From Streptomyces sp. WM4235 (GTDB lineage Bacteria > Actinomycetota > Actinomycetes > Streptomycetales > Streptomycetaceae), in assembly GCF_001279725.1 (NCBI RefSeq), contig NZ_LGDE01000474.1, positions 1-19,161 of the forward strand: 19,161 bases of DNA, given 5' to 3'. Below, piece by piece: positions 13,077-19,161 of the stretch (within the stretch, counting starts at the first letter, position 1; every line of letters starts with the position of its first letter). The position numbers were made by a program, and so were the translations under genes. Under the pieces are notes generated by a model. That model was given only the letters and a program-made list of their open reading frames with translations, had not been told where the DNA came from and searched no databases.

Positions 13077-13680
13077 AGGTGTATGGGCTCCAGCGGCCGA
13101 GGCGTGCCATGGTCTTGCGTGCGGTGTTCTCGTCGAGTCCGAGCGCGGCGGCGGCTTGTACGGCGTTCAGGTCGTGGCGAGTGCTACGGGCGGCCCAGTA
13201 GCCGACCCGTTCGGCGGTGATCTCCATCCTGCGGGTCGCGCGGACTGCCGCGATCGGGGAGTCTTGGGTCAGCTTGTCGATCTCCTCCTCCAACCGTCGC
13301 AACAGGTCGGTGACGGTCGCGGGCAGGGGAACGGTCGTGGCCTCGACCCGGGCGGTGTGTCCGTCCCAGTCCCGCAGGCACGCGTCGGCCTGTTCGTCGC
13401 CGGCCTCCTCCAGTTCCGTCTCGCCGATCGCTTCCCAGTCCAAGGGGTGTTCGGGGCCGGTCCAGCCGCAGGAGCACACCGCGCGCAGCGTGCCCGCGCG
13501 CGGTCCATGCGGGTGTCGGCCGTCGTAGACGCTCCACTGCGAAACGCTCTGCCCGCTGGTTCCGGACGCGCTGTCGAAGTACACCGGGGGCGGCACGCTC
13601 CCGTCGGTGAGGAGCACTCCGACCGCGCCCTCGTGGCTGGTGCCGAATTCCTCCGTCGTCCAGGTCTCCCGCTCGCCCAC
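13075..13680 (-). CDS. Hypothetical protein with a CxC motif and helix-turn-helix-like C-terminus
   Basis: GTG 13680 has GGGAAG about 7 nt upstream and begins the coding-biased part MGERETWTTEEFG (in-frame V before it). The open frame to 13821 lacks coding character. Of 201 residues, the middle holds LRAVCSCGWTGPEHPLDWE (a CSCGW knuckle), then DACLRDWDGHTA. A helical part, TDLLRRLEEEIDKLTQ and AAVRATRRMEITAERVG, precedes a C-terminal LNAVQAAAALGLDENTARKT, which looks like a helix-turn-helix. Single CxC pairs do not by themselves form a zinc site. The family is not recognised. The TGA stop lies exactly where the IS5 relic begins, so the original C-terminus may have been replaced by the insertion. 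Confidence 0.65.
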   Translation of the reverse strand: MGERETWTTEEFGTSHEGAVGVLLTDGSVPPPVYFDSASGTSGQSVSQWSVYDGRHPHGPRAGTLRAVCSCGWTGPEHPLDWEAIGETELEEAGDEQADACLRDWDGHTARVEATTVPLPATVTDLLRRLEEEIDKLTQDSPIAAVRATRRMEITAERVGYWAARSTRHDLNAVQAAAALGLDENTARKTMARLGRWSPYT

Positions 13681-13867
13681 GACACCACTTCCCAGATTCC
13701 GCCGGTCGGCGGGCCCGGCCGGGCGCCGCCGTAGACGACCATGCCGCAGTGAAGAGCGGCGCAGGCCCGGATTCACCAATGAGGTGACAGGAGCGGTGAA
13801 GTATCGGGGTGTCGAGGACATCTGCGCATGTCCTGCGCTTCCTCGCCTTCGCCGGCATCGCGGAGTG

Positions 13868-14389
13868 TCAGGCTCCCGGTCGGATCGGGCCGACGGCGGT
13901 GCCGGCGGTCACCTCGAAGGGGCCTTCGGCCACGGAGGTACCGGGGATCTCGCCGCCGGGGGCCCTGAGCGTGAACGAGGCTTCGTCAGCCGGGGTGCCG
14001 CGGCCGTCGGCGGGGACGCGGATGTCGAAGTGGACGGGGTGTCCCGGCCCGAAGGTCACCGAGGTGGTCTGGTCGCCGTATCGCCCGGCGGTGATACCGA
14101 GGGGTGTGCCGTGCTGCGCGAAGGCCACGTCGGTCGGGGAACCGGCGAGGCGGCACGTCGCGTACCCCTTCGGCGCGGTGAGCGTGACACGGAAGTGCAC
14201 GTGCCCGGAGTCGGGCCGATCCCGCGTGATCTTCGCGAGGTGGTTGGCCGGTCGACAGGCCGACGGGGCGGTGACGTCACCCGATGGCACGGCCTGCGCG
14301 GTGCCCGCGCTCGCGAGGGCAGCCCCGGTGACGGCGATGACGGTGGCGGTGGCGGTGATGACGGTGGCGGTGTTACGGCTGGTGGGCAT
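13868..14389 (-). CDS. Secreted DUF4232 domain protein
   Basis: The ATG at 14389 has AGGGAG upstream and opens an obvious signal peptide: MPTSRN, a hydrophobic stretch TVITATATVIAVTGAALASA, and a cleavage site near AQA/V (33/34). The 140-residue mature part is beta-rich with two cysteines, SACRPANHLAKI and APKGYATCRLAGSPTDVAF. These are the N-terminal Cys and the CxLxGxPxV-type element of DUF4232, followed by VTFGPGHPVHFDIRVP and a FTLRAPGGEIPGTSVAEGPF tail. DUF4232 proteins are abundant secreted or lipid-anchored actinobacterial proteins of unknown function. No lipobox is present here, so it should be released. It is divergent from the gene at 14654. An inverted repeat (14405-14435) lies just before its start. 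Confidence 0.8.
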   Translation of the reverse strand: MPTSRNTATVITATATVIAVTGAALASAGTAQAVPSGDVTAPSACRPANHLAKITRDRPDSGHVHFRVTLTAPKGYATCRLAGSPTDVAFAQHGTPLGITAGRYGDQTTSVTFGPGHPVHFDIRVPADGRGTPADEASFTLRAPGGEIPGTSVAEGPFEVTAGTAVGPIRPGA

Positions 14390-14404
14390 GTGGGATCTCC
14401 CTGC

Positions 14405-14435
14405 GGTTCGGTTCACGGATGGTCCCCACCGAACC
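14405..14435. promoter_or_regulatory. Inverted repeat upstream of the DUF4232 gene
   Basis: GGTTCGGT (14405-14412) and ACCGAACC (14428-14435) are perfect inverse copies 15 bp apart, beginning 15 bp before the DUF4232 start codon. They could be an operator or a 5'UTR hairpin. No family assignment is possible. Confidence 0.35.
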
Positions 14436-14653
14436 ATGGGACGCCGGGATCCCCTGACCGACACTCCCCGTGACAATGACCCGAAACATCTACAAACCGG
14501 CCGTTACGGGCAGGGCGGTCGGCACCGAGTGGTCTGAGGGGTCACAGCCTCCGCGAGCGCCCCGGACGGCGAGGCCCGTAAATTCGCTTGTCCGACCCCC
14601 GGGCCGCCGGTGATCATCCTCGGGACCCGATGCCCGACGAACACCGGAGACAC

Positions 14654-15988
14654 ATGACCACCGAACTCGCCAAGGCCTGGAAGCTCTTCGAATCCGGCGA
14701 CCCGCAGGGGTCGATGCGGACCCTGCGGTTTGCCGCCGAGGAACTCGCGTCCGCCGAAATCGCCCCGCTGGTGGCCAAGTTGGCCGACGGCGCCGGATTC
14801 GCGGACCTGGCCGAGGCTTCGACCGGGCTGGCCGCCCGGCCACTGGAGGTCGAGCGCCTCTACGTGTTCGGTTACGCCTGTGTCGAACGCGGGCTCTCCG
14901 CGCTGGCCGTCCCCGCCCTGCGGAAGGCACTGGGGCTGCTCCTGGCGCCGCCCGAGCCGAAGCGCACCGGTCTGTTCCGCCGCAAGCCCCCTCAGTGGAC
15001 CGACCCGAAGCTCACGCCCGGCCGGATACTGCTGGAGTTGGTGGCGGCCCTGGAGGACGTCGACCGTTACGCCGAGGCGACGGACCTCCTGCGCGCCCAC
15101 GACGCCCTGTTGGAAGACTGGCCCGGTCGCTACCTGACGGTCTACAACGCCCTGATGAGCGGTCGGGTCGACATGGCCCGGACCGTGTACGCCGCGCTTT
15201 CGGCCCCCGCCGGAATCTGGGTGGAGCCCGGCCAACGGGTCGGCCGGATGCTCGACCGCGCCGCCGCCCTGCCGCCCTCGGGCGACACGGACCTGCGCGG
15301 CTGGCACTACGTGCTGACCGGCGGACTGCTCACCACCCTGTCACCCCACGGCTTCAACCAGGGCATGACCGGACGCTGGGCGTACCTGCAGGACGAGTTC
15401 GAGTCCTGCAGGTACGGCCTGGAGCGGCTGCGGAGCGTCCTGGGGGCGGCAGGCCGCAAGCCGGCCTCCATCGGACTGCTCGCGGACCGGGGCAGCCGGG
15501 CGCTCGGCCTCGCGGCGGCCCGGCTGCTCGACGTCCCGGCCGCCCCCTACCGGCCCGGAACCCCGGACGTGTTGGTGGTGGCGTACGACCTGAACGCGTG
15601 CGAACCCGCCTCGGTCGCCGCGCTGCGCGATCGGGCCGAGGGCGAGCTGCTCTTCGAACACGCCACTTGTTGGACCGACACGCCCGTCGCCACCGCCGAT
15701 GTCTCCACCCTGCTGGTGCAGAGAGTGGTGGCTCCCTGGGAGTCGGGCCTACGGGTCGCCGAGGACGGCGGGGTGGAACGGTCGGAGGCCGACGAACGCT
15801 CGGCCGAGGAACTGGCCGAGGCGATCCTGGCGGCCGACCCGACCCCGCAGGAGGGCGACGGACAGTCCCCGCCCGACCCCGACGAGGCCTTCACCGCGTT
15901 CGCCGCCCGGGCGACCGCCCGGTGGGCGACGGGCCCGCGCCATCGGATCAACTCCCCCGGGCCGGTGCGCAGCGCGCGCTTCGCCTGA
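14654..15988 (+). CDS. Large conserved hypothetical protein, TPR-like helical organisation
   Basis: ATG 14654 is preceded by CGGAG at a 5-nt spacing. ATG 14630 and the frame opening at 14588 are possible but lack a good site. The 444-residue product is soluble with no signal peptide. The first 230 residues form helical pairs reminiscent of TPR units, for example AKAWKLFESGDPQGSMRTLR, ERLYVFGYACVERGLSALAV, LLELVAALEDVDRYAEATDL and GRYLTVYNALMSGRVDMART. The middle has LTGGLLTTLSPHGFNQGMTG. The C-terminal part contains a Rossmann-like strand-helix pattern (ASIGLLADRGSRALGLAAAR, TPDVLVVAYDL) and an acidic, low-complexity tail. No catalytic motif was recognised. It is divergent from the DUF4232 gene. 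The next gene starts 131 bp later with its own promoter. Confidence 0.75.
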   Translation: MTTELAKAWKLFESGDPQGSMRTLRFAAEELASAEIAPLVAKLADGAGFADLAEASTGLAARPLEVERLYVFGYACVERGLSALAVPALRKALGLLLAPPEPKRTGLFRRKPPQWTDPKLTPGRILLELVAALEDVDRYAEATDLLRAHDALLEDWPGRYLTVYNALMSGRVDMARTVYAALSAPAGIWVEPGQRVGRMLDRAAALPPSGDTDLRGWHYVLTGGLLTTLSPHGFNQGMTGRWAYLQDEFESCRYGLERLRSVLGAAGRKPASIGLLADRGSRALGLAAARLLDVPAAPYRPGTPDVLVVAYDLNACEPASVAALRDRAEGELLFEHATCWTDTPVATADVSTLLVQRVVAPWESGLRVAEDGGVERSEADERSAEELAEAILAADPTPQEGDGQSPPDPDEAFTAFAARATARWATGPRHRINSPGPVRSARFA

Positions 15989-16106
15989 GTCCGTCGCCTC
16001 AACGGGCCGTTCGGCCGTACGGCCGGGGACTTCAAGCGGAATCGAGCCGCGCCTTTCCGTCACCGGACAGCGCCCCGCCGGCACGTTGTTTGTGGCGATC
16101 CGGGGG

Positions 16107-16112
16107 TAGCGT
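16107..16112 (+). promoter_or_regulatory. -10-like hexamer of a probable leaderless transcript
   Basis: TAGCGT ends exactly 7 nt before ATG 16120, and no Shine-Dalgarno precedes that start. TTGTTT at 16086-16091 could be a -35 box, though the 15-bp spacer is short. Confidence 0.45.
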
Positions 16113-16119
16113 CCTCGGC

Positions 16120-16881
16120 ATGGACTTTCGTACCACCGTTGAGCGCGCTCAACGCCTCAAGCAACTGCACGCCGAGTACCAGCCGCTCGTGCTGCCTACC
16201 GTCTGGGACGTCTGGTCCGCGCGGGCGGCGGCCGGCGCCGGGTTTCCCGCGTTGACGGTCGGCAGTCATCCGCTCGCCGAGTCCCGGGGGGCCGAAGACC
16301 ACGAGGGGCAGACCTTCGAGGAGGTGCTCGCCGCCGTCAGGCCGATCATCGCGGCGGTCGACGTCCCCGTGTCCGTGGACCTGGAAGCCGGGTACGGACA
16401 GGAGCCCGCGGATCTCATCACCGGACTCACCGAGGTCGGCGGCGTCGGCCTCAACATCGAGGACACCGTCCACTCGGACGGCGGACGCGTCCGCGGCACA
16501 AAGGAACACGCGAACTACATCGCCGGCCTGCGCGCGGCGGCCGACGACGCGGGCATCCCGGTCTGGGTCAACGGGCGCACCGACCTCTTCCTGCACGCGG
16601 AGGAGGCCTCCGGCGTCCTCGACGAGGCGATCGAGCGACTGCGGGCCATGGAGCGGGCCGGCGCCGACAGCGTCTACCCGGTGGCCATCCAGGACAACGA
16701 CGAACTGCTCGCGGCGGTGATCGGCGCCGTCGGCATTCCCGTGAACTCCACAGCCCATCCCGTCAAACATGATCTCGAGCGCTTCCGCCGCCTCGGCGTC
16801 GGCCGGATCACCTACGGCCCGCTGCTGCAGCTCGCGATGACGGACGCGATGAAGGACATGCTCGGTCCGTGGGCGCCCTGA
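16120..16881 (+). CDS. Isocitrate lyase / phosphoenolpyruvate mutase family protein
   Basis: This 253-residue protein is a PEP-mutase/isocitrate-lyase superfamily alpha/beta barrel. Recognisable in order are LPTVWDVWSARAAAGAGF (25-42), LTVGSHPLAESRG (45-57), the metal-binding VSVDLEAGYG (84-93, D87 and E89), GLNIEDT (110-116, E114 and D115), VNGRTDLF (150-157, matching NARTD) and VNSTAHP..GVGRITYGPLL near the C-terminus. The KKCGH motif of true isocitrate lyase is absent, as in 2-methylisocitrate-lyase-like and oxaloacetase-like members. The enzyme probably cleaves or forms C-C or C-P bonds of a small carboxylate with Mg2+, but the substrate cannot be told. No phosphonate genes are nearby. 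It is probably leaderless, and is followed by a perfect terminator. Confidence 0.9.
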   Translation: MDFRTTVERAQRLKQLHAEYQPLVLPTVWDVWSARAAAGAGFPALTVGSHPLAESRGAEDHEGQTFEEVLAAVRPIIAAVDVPVSVDLEAGYGQEPADLITGLTEVGGVGLNIEDTVHSDGGRVRGTKEHANYIAGLRAAADDAGIPVWVNGRTDLFLHAEEASGVLDEAIERLRAMERAGADSVYPVAIQDNDELLAAVIGAVGIPVNSTAHPVKHDLERFRRLGVGRITYGPLLQLAMTDAMKDMLGPWAP

Positions 16882-16900
16882 AGGGTTGAGCGAGCGACGG

Positions 16901-16924
16901 GGGCGCCCTTGGAGAAGGGCGCCC
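16901..16924 (+). terminator. Perfect 10-bp hairpin terminator after the PEP-mutase family gene
   Basis: GGGCGCCCTT (16901-16910) pairs perfectly with AAGGGCGCCC (16915-16924) around GGAG, 19 bp past the stop codon. Confidence 0.7.
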
Positions 16925-17214
16925 GAAGCGCCGCTGGCGGCCACTCGGTGGCTTGGCCTGGGCGGGCGGTGAGGCTCCCCGTTCACGGACCCGCTCGGCA
17001 TCGCGGTCGGCAAAGGACGTTGGCCAGGAGGTCATTCCTGGGCCTCTCGGGCTTCCGCGTGGGAGGGCCTCCCGGCTCACTGCCCTCTCGGGTGACGGTG
17101 TCGTCGCACGCCGGCTTCGGCAGCGCCTTCGCGATGACGCCCCGCCAGTAGGCGGCCTGCCCGACGAGCCAACCCCCGCCACCGAGAGGCACGTCGGCCG
17201 TCGTCCCGGTCGCC
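16925..17214. other. Intergenic region with a possible minus-strand gene remnant
   Basis: On the minus strand, directly after the stop at 17215 but in another frame, about 17200-17090 is coding-like (DVPLGGGGWLVGQAAYWRGV followed by IAKALPKPACDD). Codon bias then fades. It has no proper start and may be the tail of a decayed gene. Nothing else is seen from 16925 to 17090. Confidence 0.25.
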
Positions 17215-17556
17215 TCAGGAGGCGGGAATCTCCACATCAGCGCCAATGCGCAGATCGTTGTAGACAACTCGCCATCCAGGACCGAGTTCGACCGCCAGCT
17301 GCCGTGCGAGGGTCTCGCCGTCTTGGGCGAATTCGTGCTCGGCCTCTTCGGTGGGGAACCCGGACAACCTGGGGTCGTCCATGTCCAGGGTTGCGTCGAA
17401 GCGCCCGGCCCAGGCATCCAGCCTCTCGGCCAGAAGCGGCGTCAGCCCCATATCGGTGCTGTCCGGCGCGACATTGTCCGCCCTGTCCCCGGTCAGCCAG
17501 AGCGGGTAACACTCATAGTCTGCCAGGAGACGAATGGTCGTGATCTCGCTGTTCAA
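17215..17556 (-). CDS. Conserved hypothetical protein, 113 residues
   Basis: TTG 17556 is preceded by GAGGAG at 7 nt and is followed by coding-biased sequence. An ATG-like opening at 17592 has no ribosome-binding site. The product is small and strongly acidic: NSEITTIRLLADYECYPLWL, then LLAERLDAWAGRFDATLDMD, FPTEEAEHEFAQDGETLARQ and GPGWRVVYNDLRIG. No signal peptide, membrane segment or motif is visible. Acidic proteins of this size with a conserved ADYECYPLW start are often found singly in Streptomyces. Immunity proteins share this profile, but there is no toxin here and I do not assign a function. It stands alone, transcribed against the neighbouring plus-strand genes. Confidence 0.68.
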   Translation of the reverse strand: MNSEITTIRLLADYECYPLWLTGDRADNVAPDSTDMGLTPLLAERLDAWAGRFDATLDMDDPRLSGFPTEEAEHEFAQDGETLARQLAVELGPGWRVVYNDLRIGADVEIPAS

Positions 17557-17676
17557 GGTGCGCTCCTCATGTTTGCCCCACAACAAAACCATGACCTCCC
17601 GTGGTCACTGCGATCAGGTGCGTTCTGCCCTTGAGGGGGCATCTCGTGGATCTGCGCGGGGCTGAGCGGCGTGGTC

Positions 17677-18054
17677 ATGCGCGTGCGCACGAATGGCCGG
17701 ACGCCCGGCCGGGAACACCTCACCGGCGGCCCCGACTCGACCGCCCGCTGCCTCGCCGCAGTGGACGTTTTCATGGCGGACCGTACGGAGGACAACCGTG
17801 CAGCCGCCCGGGCCGCCTACCTGGCCGTCCCCGAGACCGTGCGCCGCGACGCGCTCGGCGACATGGACCGCAAGGACCACCCCCTGCGGGTGCTGGTGCA
17901 GCCAGGTGCGCGGTTCACCGAACGTCCACGAGGCCAGGTGGTGCGCGGACGCCGTCCGCCGTGCGATGCGTGGTCCGTCGGCCGATCATGCCGTGATGAT
18001 GCCGGACGGACCGGCCGGGAAGCACCTCGATTGTGCGTCGGGGGTGTCGTGTGA
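17677..18054 (+). CDS. Small hypothetical protein, possibly damaged at the 3' end
   Basis: The frame opens at ATG 17677 (GTG 17671 also possible, and ATG 17773 inside). None has a strong ribosome-binding site. The first 75 residues are protein-like, with AAVDVFMADRTEDNRAAARA, AYLAVPETVRRDALGDMDRK and DHPLRVLVQPG resembling small actinobacterial proteins with a conserved GDMDxKDxPLxVLV segment. After this the frame becomes arginine-rich and loses coding bias, while the adjacent frame reads NVHEARWCADAVRRAM. A frameshift near 17905, shortening or scrambling the C-terminus, is likely. It ends 31 bp before the secreted hydrolase gene. Confidence 0.5.
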   Translation: MRVRTNGRTPGREHLTGGPDSTARCLAAVDVFMADRTEDNRAAARAAYLAVPETVRRDALGDMDRKDHPLRVLVQPGARFTERPRGQVVRGRRPPCDAWSVGRSCRDDAGRTGREAPRLCVGGVV

Positions 18055-18085
18055 TGATGTGCGTCCACTCTCCGGGGAGGCGATG

Positions 18086-18937
18086 GTGCCGAGAAAGGGC
18101 GCGCGATGGGCCGCGGGCGTGATGTCCGCGGTCTGCTTGATGCTGCTGCTCGGCCCCAGCGCACCGAGCGGTGGCGCCCCCCTCGCCAGACCGTTGCCGT
18201 TCGACACCGCCGAGGACGTCGTACCGGACCGGGTCGGCACGTGGAACATCTGCAATCCGTGCGGGGGCGGGCACGACTTCGGCCGGGCGACGGAGATCGC
18301 CACGTACGCGCCGCAGGTCATCGGCCTGCAGGAGGCGTGCGTACGTGACGTCGAGCAGATCCGCAGGTACCTGGAGGAGGTCTACGGGCTGGTCTACCGG
18401 GTCGAGTACGGCTCGGTCCTGCGGAACTGGAACCGCTGCGGGGGGCTGCCGTGGCGGCCGGGCGGCTTTGGCCAGGCGATCCTCTCGGCGGCGCCGATGA
18501 CGGACCGGGTGAGCGTCGAATACCCCGATGGCGGCTCCGAGGACCGTGGTTACCTGGCCGTCACCACGCTGGTGGGCGGCCGGCCGGTCCGCGTCTTCAA
18601 CACCCACCTCGCCGAGCGCCGGCAGGCACCGGTGCGGGCGGGCCAGGTGAAGGTGCTCCCCGCGGAAGTCGCCCGTCACGGCCGCGCGATCGTCCTCGGC
18701 GACTTCAACGCCGTGCCGCACGCGCCCGAACTCGGCCCGATGTGGGCCCTGGCCACGGACACGGACCCCGGCTGCCGCCCCTCGACCGCCACCGGCGGCA
18801 CCTGCGCGGCGACCACCGATTGGAACAGTAAGTTCGACTACGTGTTCCTGCGCGGCATCAGCGCGCGCACGCACCGCGTCCGCCCCAGCCCGCACTCCGA
18901 CCACCACGCGCTGTACACCGACCTGGACCGGGGCTAG
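18086..18937 (+). CDS. Secreted endonuclease/exonuclease/phosphatase family protein
   Basis: This 283-residue hydrolase begins with a basic stretch and hydrophobic signal (RWAAGVMSAVCLMLLLG, then PSAPSGGA) and is probably exported. The EEP (DNase I-like) fold is complete: VGTWNICNPC (N54), VIGLQEAC (metal ligand E83), FNTHLAE (N172, H174), VLGDFNAVP (D206, N208), KFDYVFLRG (D251) and the terminal SDHHAL (D272, H273). It should cleave phosphodiesters of nucleic acid or phospholipid. Six or more cysteines (C56, C59, C85, C118, C230, C240) suggest disulfides, as expected for an extracellular enzyme. GTG 18086 lies 5 nt after GGGGAGG. The ATG at 18083 is in frame but too close. It may be co-transcribed with the preceding small gene. 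Confidence 0.9.
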   Translation: MPRKGARWAAGVMSAVCLMLLLGPSAPSGGAPLARPLPFDTAEDVVPDRVGTWNICNPCGGGHDFGRATEIATYAPQVIGLQEACVRDVEQIRRYLEEVYGLVYRVEYGSVLRNWNRCGGLPWRPGGFGQAILSAAPMTDRVSVEYPDGGSEDRGYLAVTTLVGGRPVRVFNTHLAERRQAPVRAGQVKVLPAEVARHGRAIVLGDFNAVPHAPELGPMWALATDTDPGCRPSTATGGTCAATTDWNSKFDYVFLRGISARTHRVRPSPHSDHHALYTDLDRG

Positions 18938-18950
18938 ACCATCCCTTTCC

Positions 18951-18982
18951 GATCGCCGGATCGCCGGATCGCCGGATCGCCG
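18951..18982. repeat. Four tandem copies of the 8-mer GATCGCCG
   Basis: Four uninterrupted, identical 8-bp units occupy 18951-18982, starting 14 bp after the stop of the hydrolase gene. Only this short array is seen. It is a microsatellite-like repeat that may vary in copy number. Confidence 0.85.
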
Positions 18983-19161
18983 GTGTGGCCGTGCCGTTGA
19001 TCGAGAAGACCGAGCGGCTACGGGCCCGGCCGGGACCGGCGCCGGGACACGGGCCTCGGCGGTCCGCTCGGGTCGGCCCCCGGGTCGGGGCAATGCCCTT
19101 CATGCTGTGCGCGGTCAGAAAATCACCGTGAATGACGTAGTGGCGGGCGTCGGACCGGGGG
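18983..19161. other. End of window, no gene recognised
   Basis: Neither strand shows a coding-biased frame. The sequence is rich in short GC-rich inverted elements (around 19021-19080), which may be part of a terminator for the hydrolase transcript, but no clean stem was identified. Confidence 0.35.

Noticed and set aside
16120..16881. Phosphonate biosynthesis locus around the PEP-mutase family gene
   Set aside because: No phosphonopyruvate decarboxylase or other phosphonate gene is adjacent. The sequence fits the broad superfamily only.
17915..19093. 392-residue open frame on the minus strand
   Set aside because: It is antisense to the complete secreted endonuclease/phosphatase gene. The composition is Arg/Ala-rich with no motif.
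1..19161. CRISPR array, prophage, toxin-antitoxin pair or biosynthetic gene cluster
   Set aside because: No regularly spaced repeats, phage structural genes, paired toxin genes or scaffold-synthesis enzymes were seen.

Overview
The window is very GC-rich. Real genes show G/C at nearly every third codon position, GTG and TTG starts are frequent, and protein families typical of Streptomyces appear (orphan RsbW-like ATPase, DUF4232 and DUF2690 secreted proteins, DUF4259). It reads as a Streptomyces or close actinomycete chromosome, in an accessory-looking rather than core region: genes are short, mostly single, change strand often, and are separated by several decayed genes. No tRNA, rRNA, CRISPR array, prophage module or recognisable biosynthetic cluster was seen.

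Layout. 1-247 is the 3' end of a gene cut by the window edge. 248-824 is largely non-coding with two strong hairpins and one doubtful small ORF. 825-2178 is a divergent pair: an AhpD-like carboxymuconolactone decarboxylase (minus) and a LysR regulator (plus) around a short palindrome. 2179-2582 holds only two doubtful small ORFs. 2583-2927 (RsbW-like ATPase) and 3039-3650 (unknown) run on the minus strand, followed by an IS5-type transposase relic (3713-4008). 4073-5317 is a THUMP-like methyltransferase homologue whose SAM-binding motif is eroded. It diverges from a short CoaD paralogue (5543-5968). 6299-8438 is an overlapping OmpR-type response regulator and polytopic histidine kinase operon behind a perfect palindrome. 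8717-9259 is a proline-rich protein with a degenerate GHKL-like part. 9260-9700 looks like a decayed minus-strand gene. 9789-10595 encodes a secreted DUF2690-like plus bulb-lectin protein, and 10997-11896 a GNAT acetyltransferase preceded by a possible 20-residue uORF. 11897-12473 contains a DUF4259 pseudogene. 12474-12836 is unknown. A second IS5 transposase relic (12843-13076) abuts the stop of an unknown minus-strand gene (13075-13680), then comes a secreted DUF4232 protein (13868-14389). 14654-15988 is a large unknown cytosolic protein, 16120-16881 a PEP-mutase/isocitrate-lyase family enzyme with a perfect terminator. 17215-17556 and 17677-18054 are small unknown proteins, and 18086-18937 is a secreted endonuclease/exonuclease/phosphatase-fold hydrolase followed by an 8-bp tandem repeat.

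How the genes work together. The only clear functional units are the two-component operon and the divergent LysR/AhpD-like pair. The rest appear to be individually transcribed. Several genes (LysR, CoaD-like, response regulator, PEP-mutase family) have a -10-like hexamer 7-8 nt before the start and no Shine-Dalgarno, which suggests leaderless mRNAs.

I did not find a convincing new multi-gene system. The most unusual items are the motif-eroded methyltransferase, the truncated CoaD paralogue, the two IS5 relics flanking an 8.8-kb block, the palindrome overlapping the two-component promoter and the lectin fusion protein.
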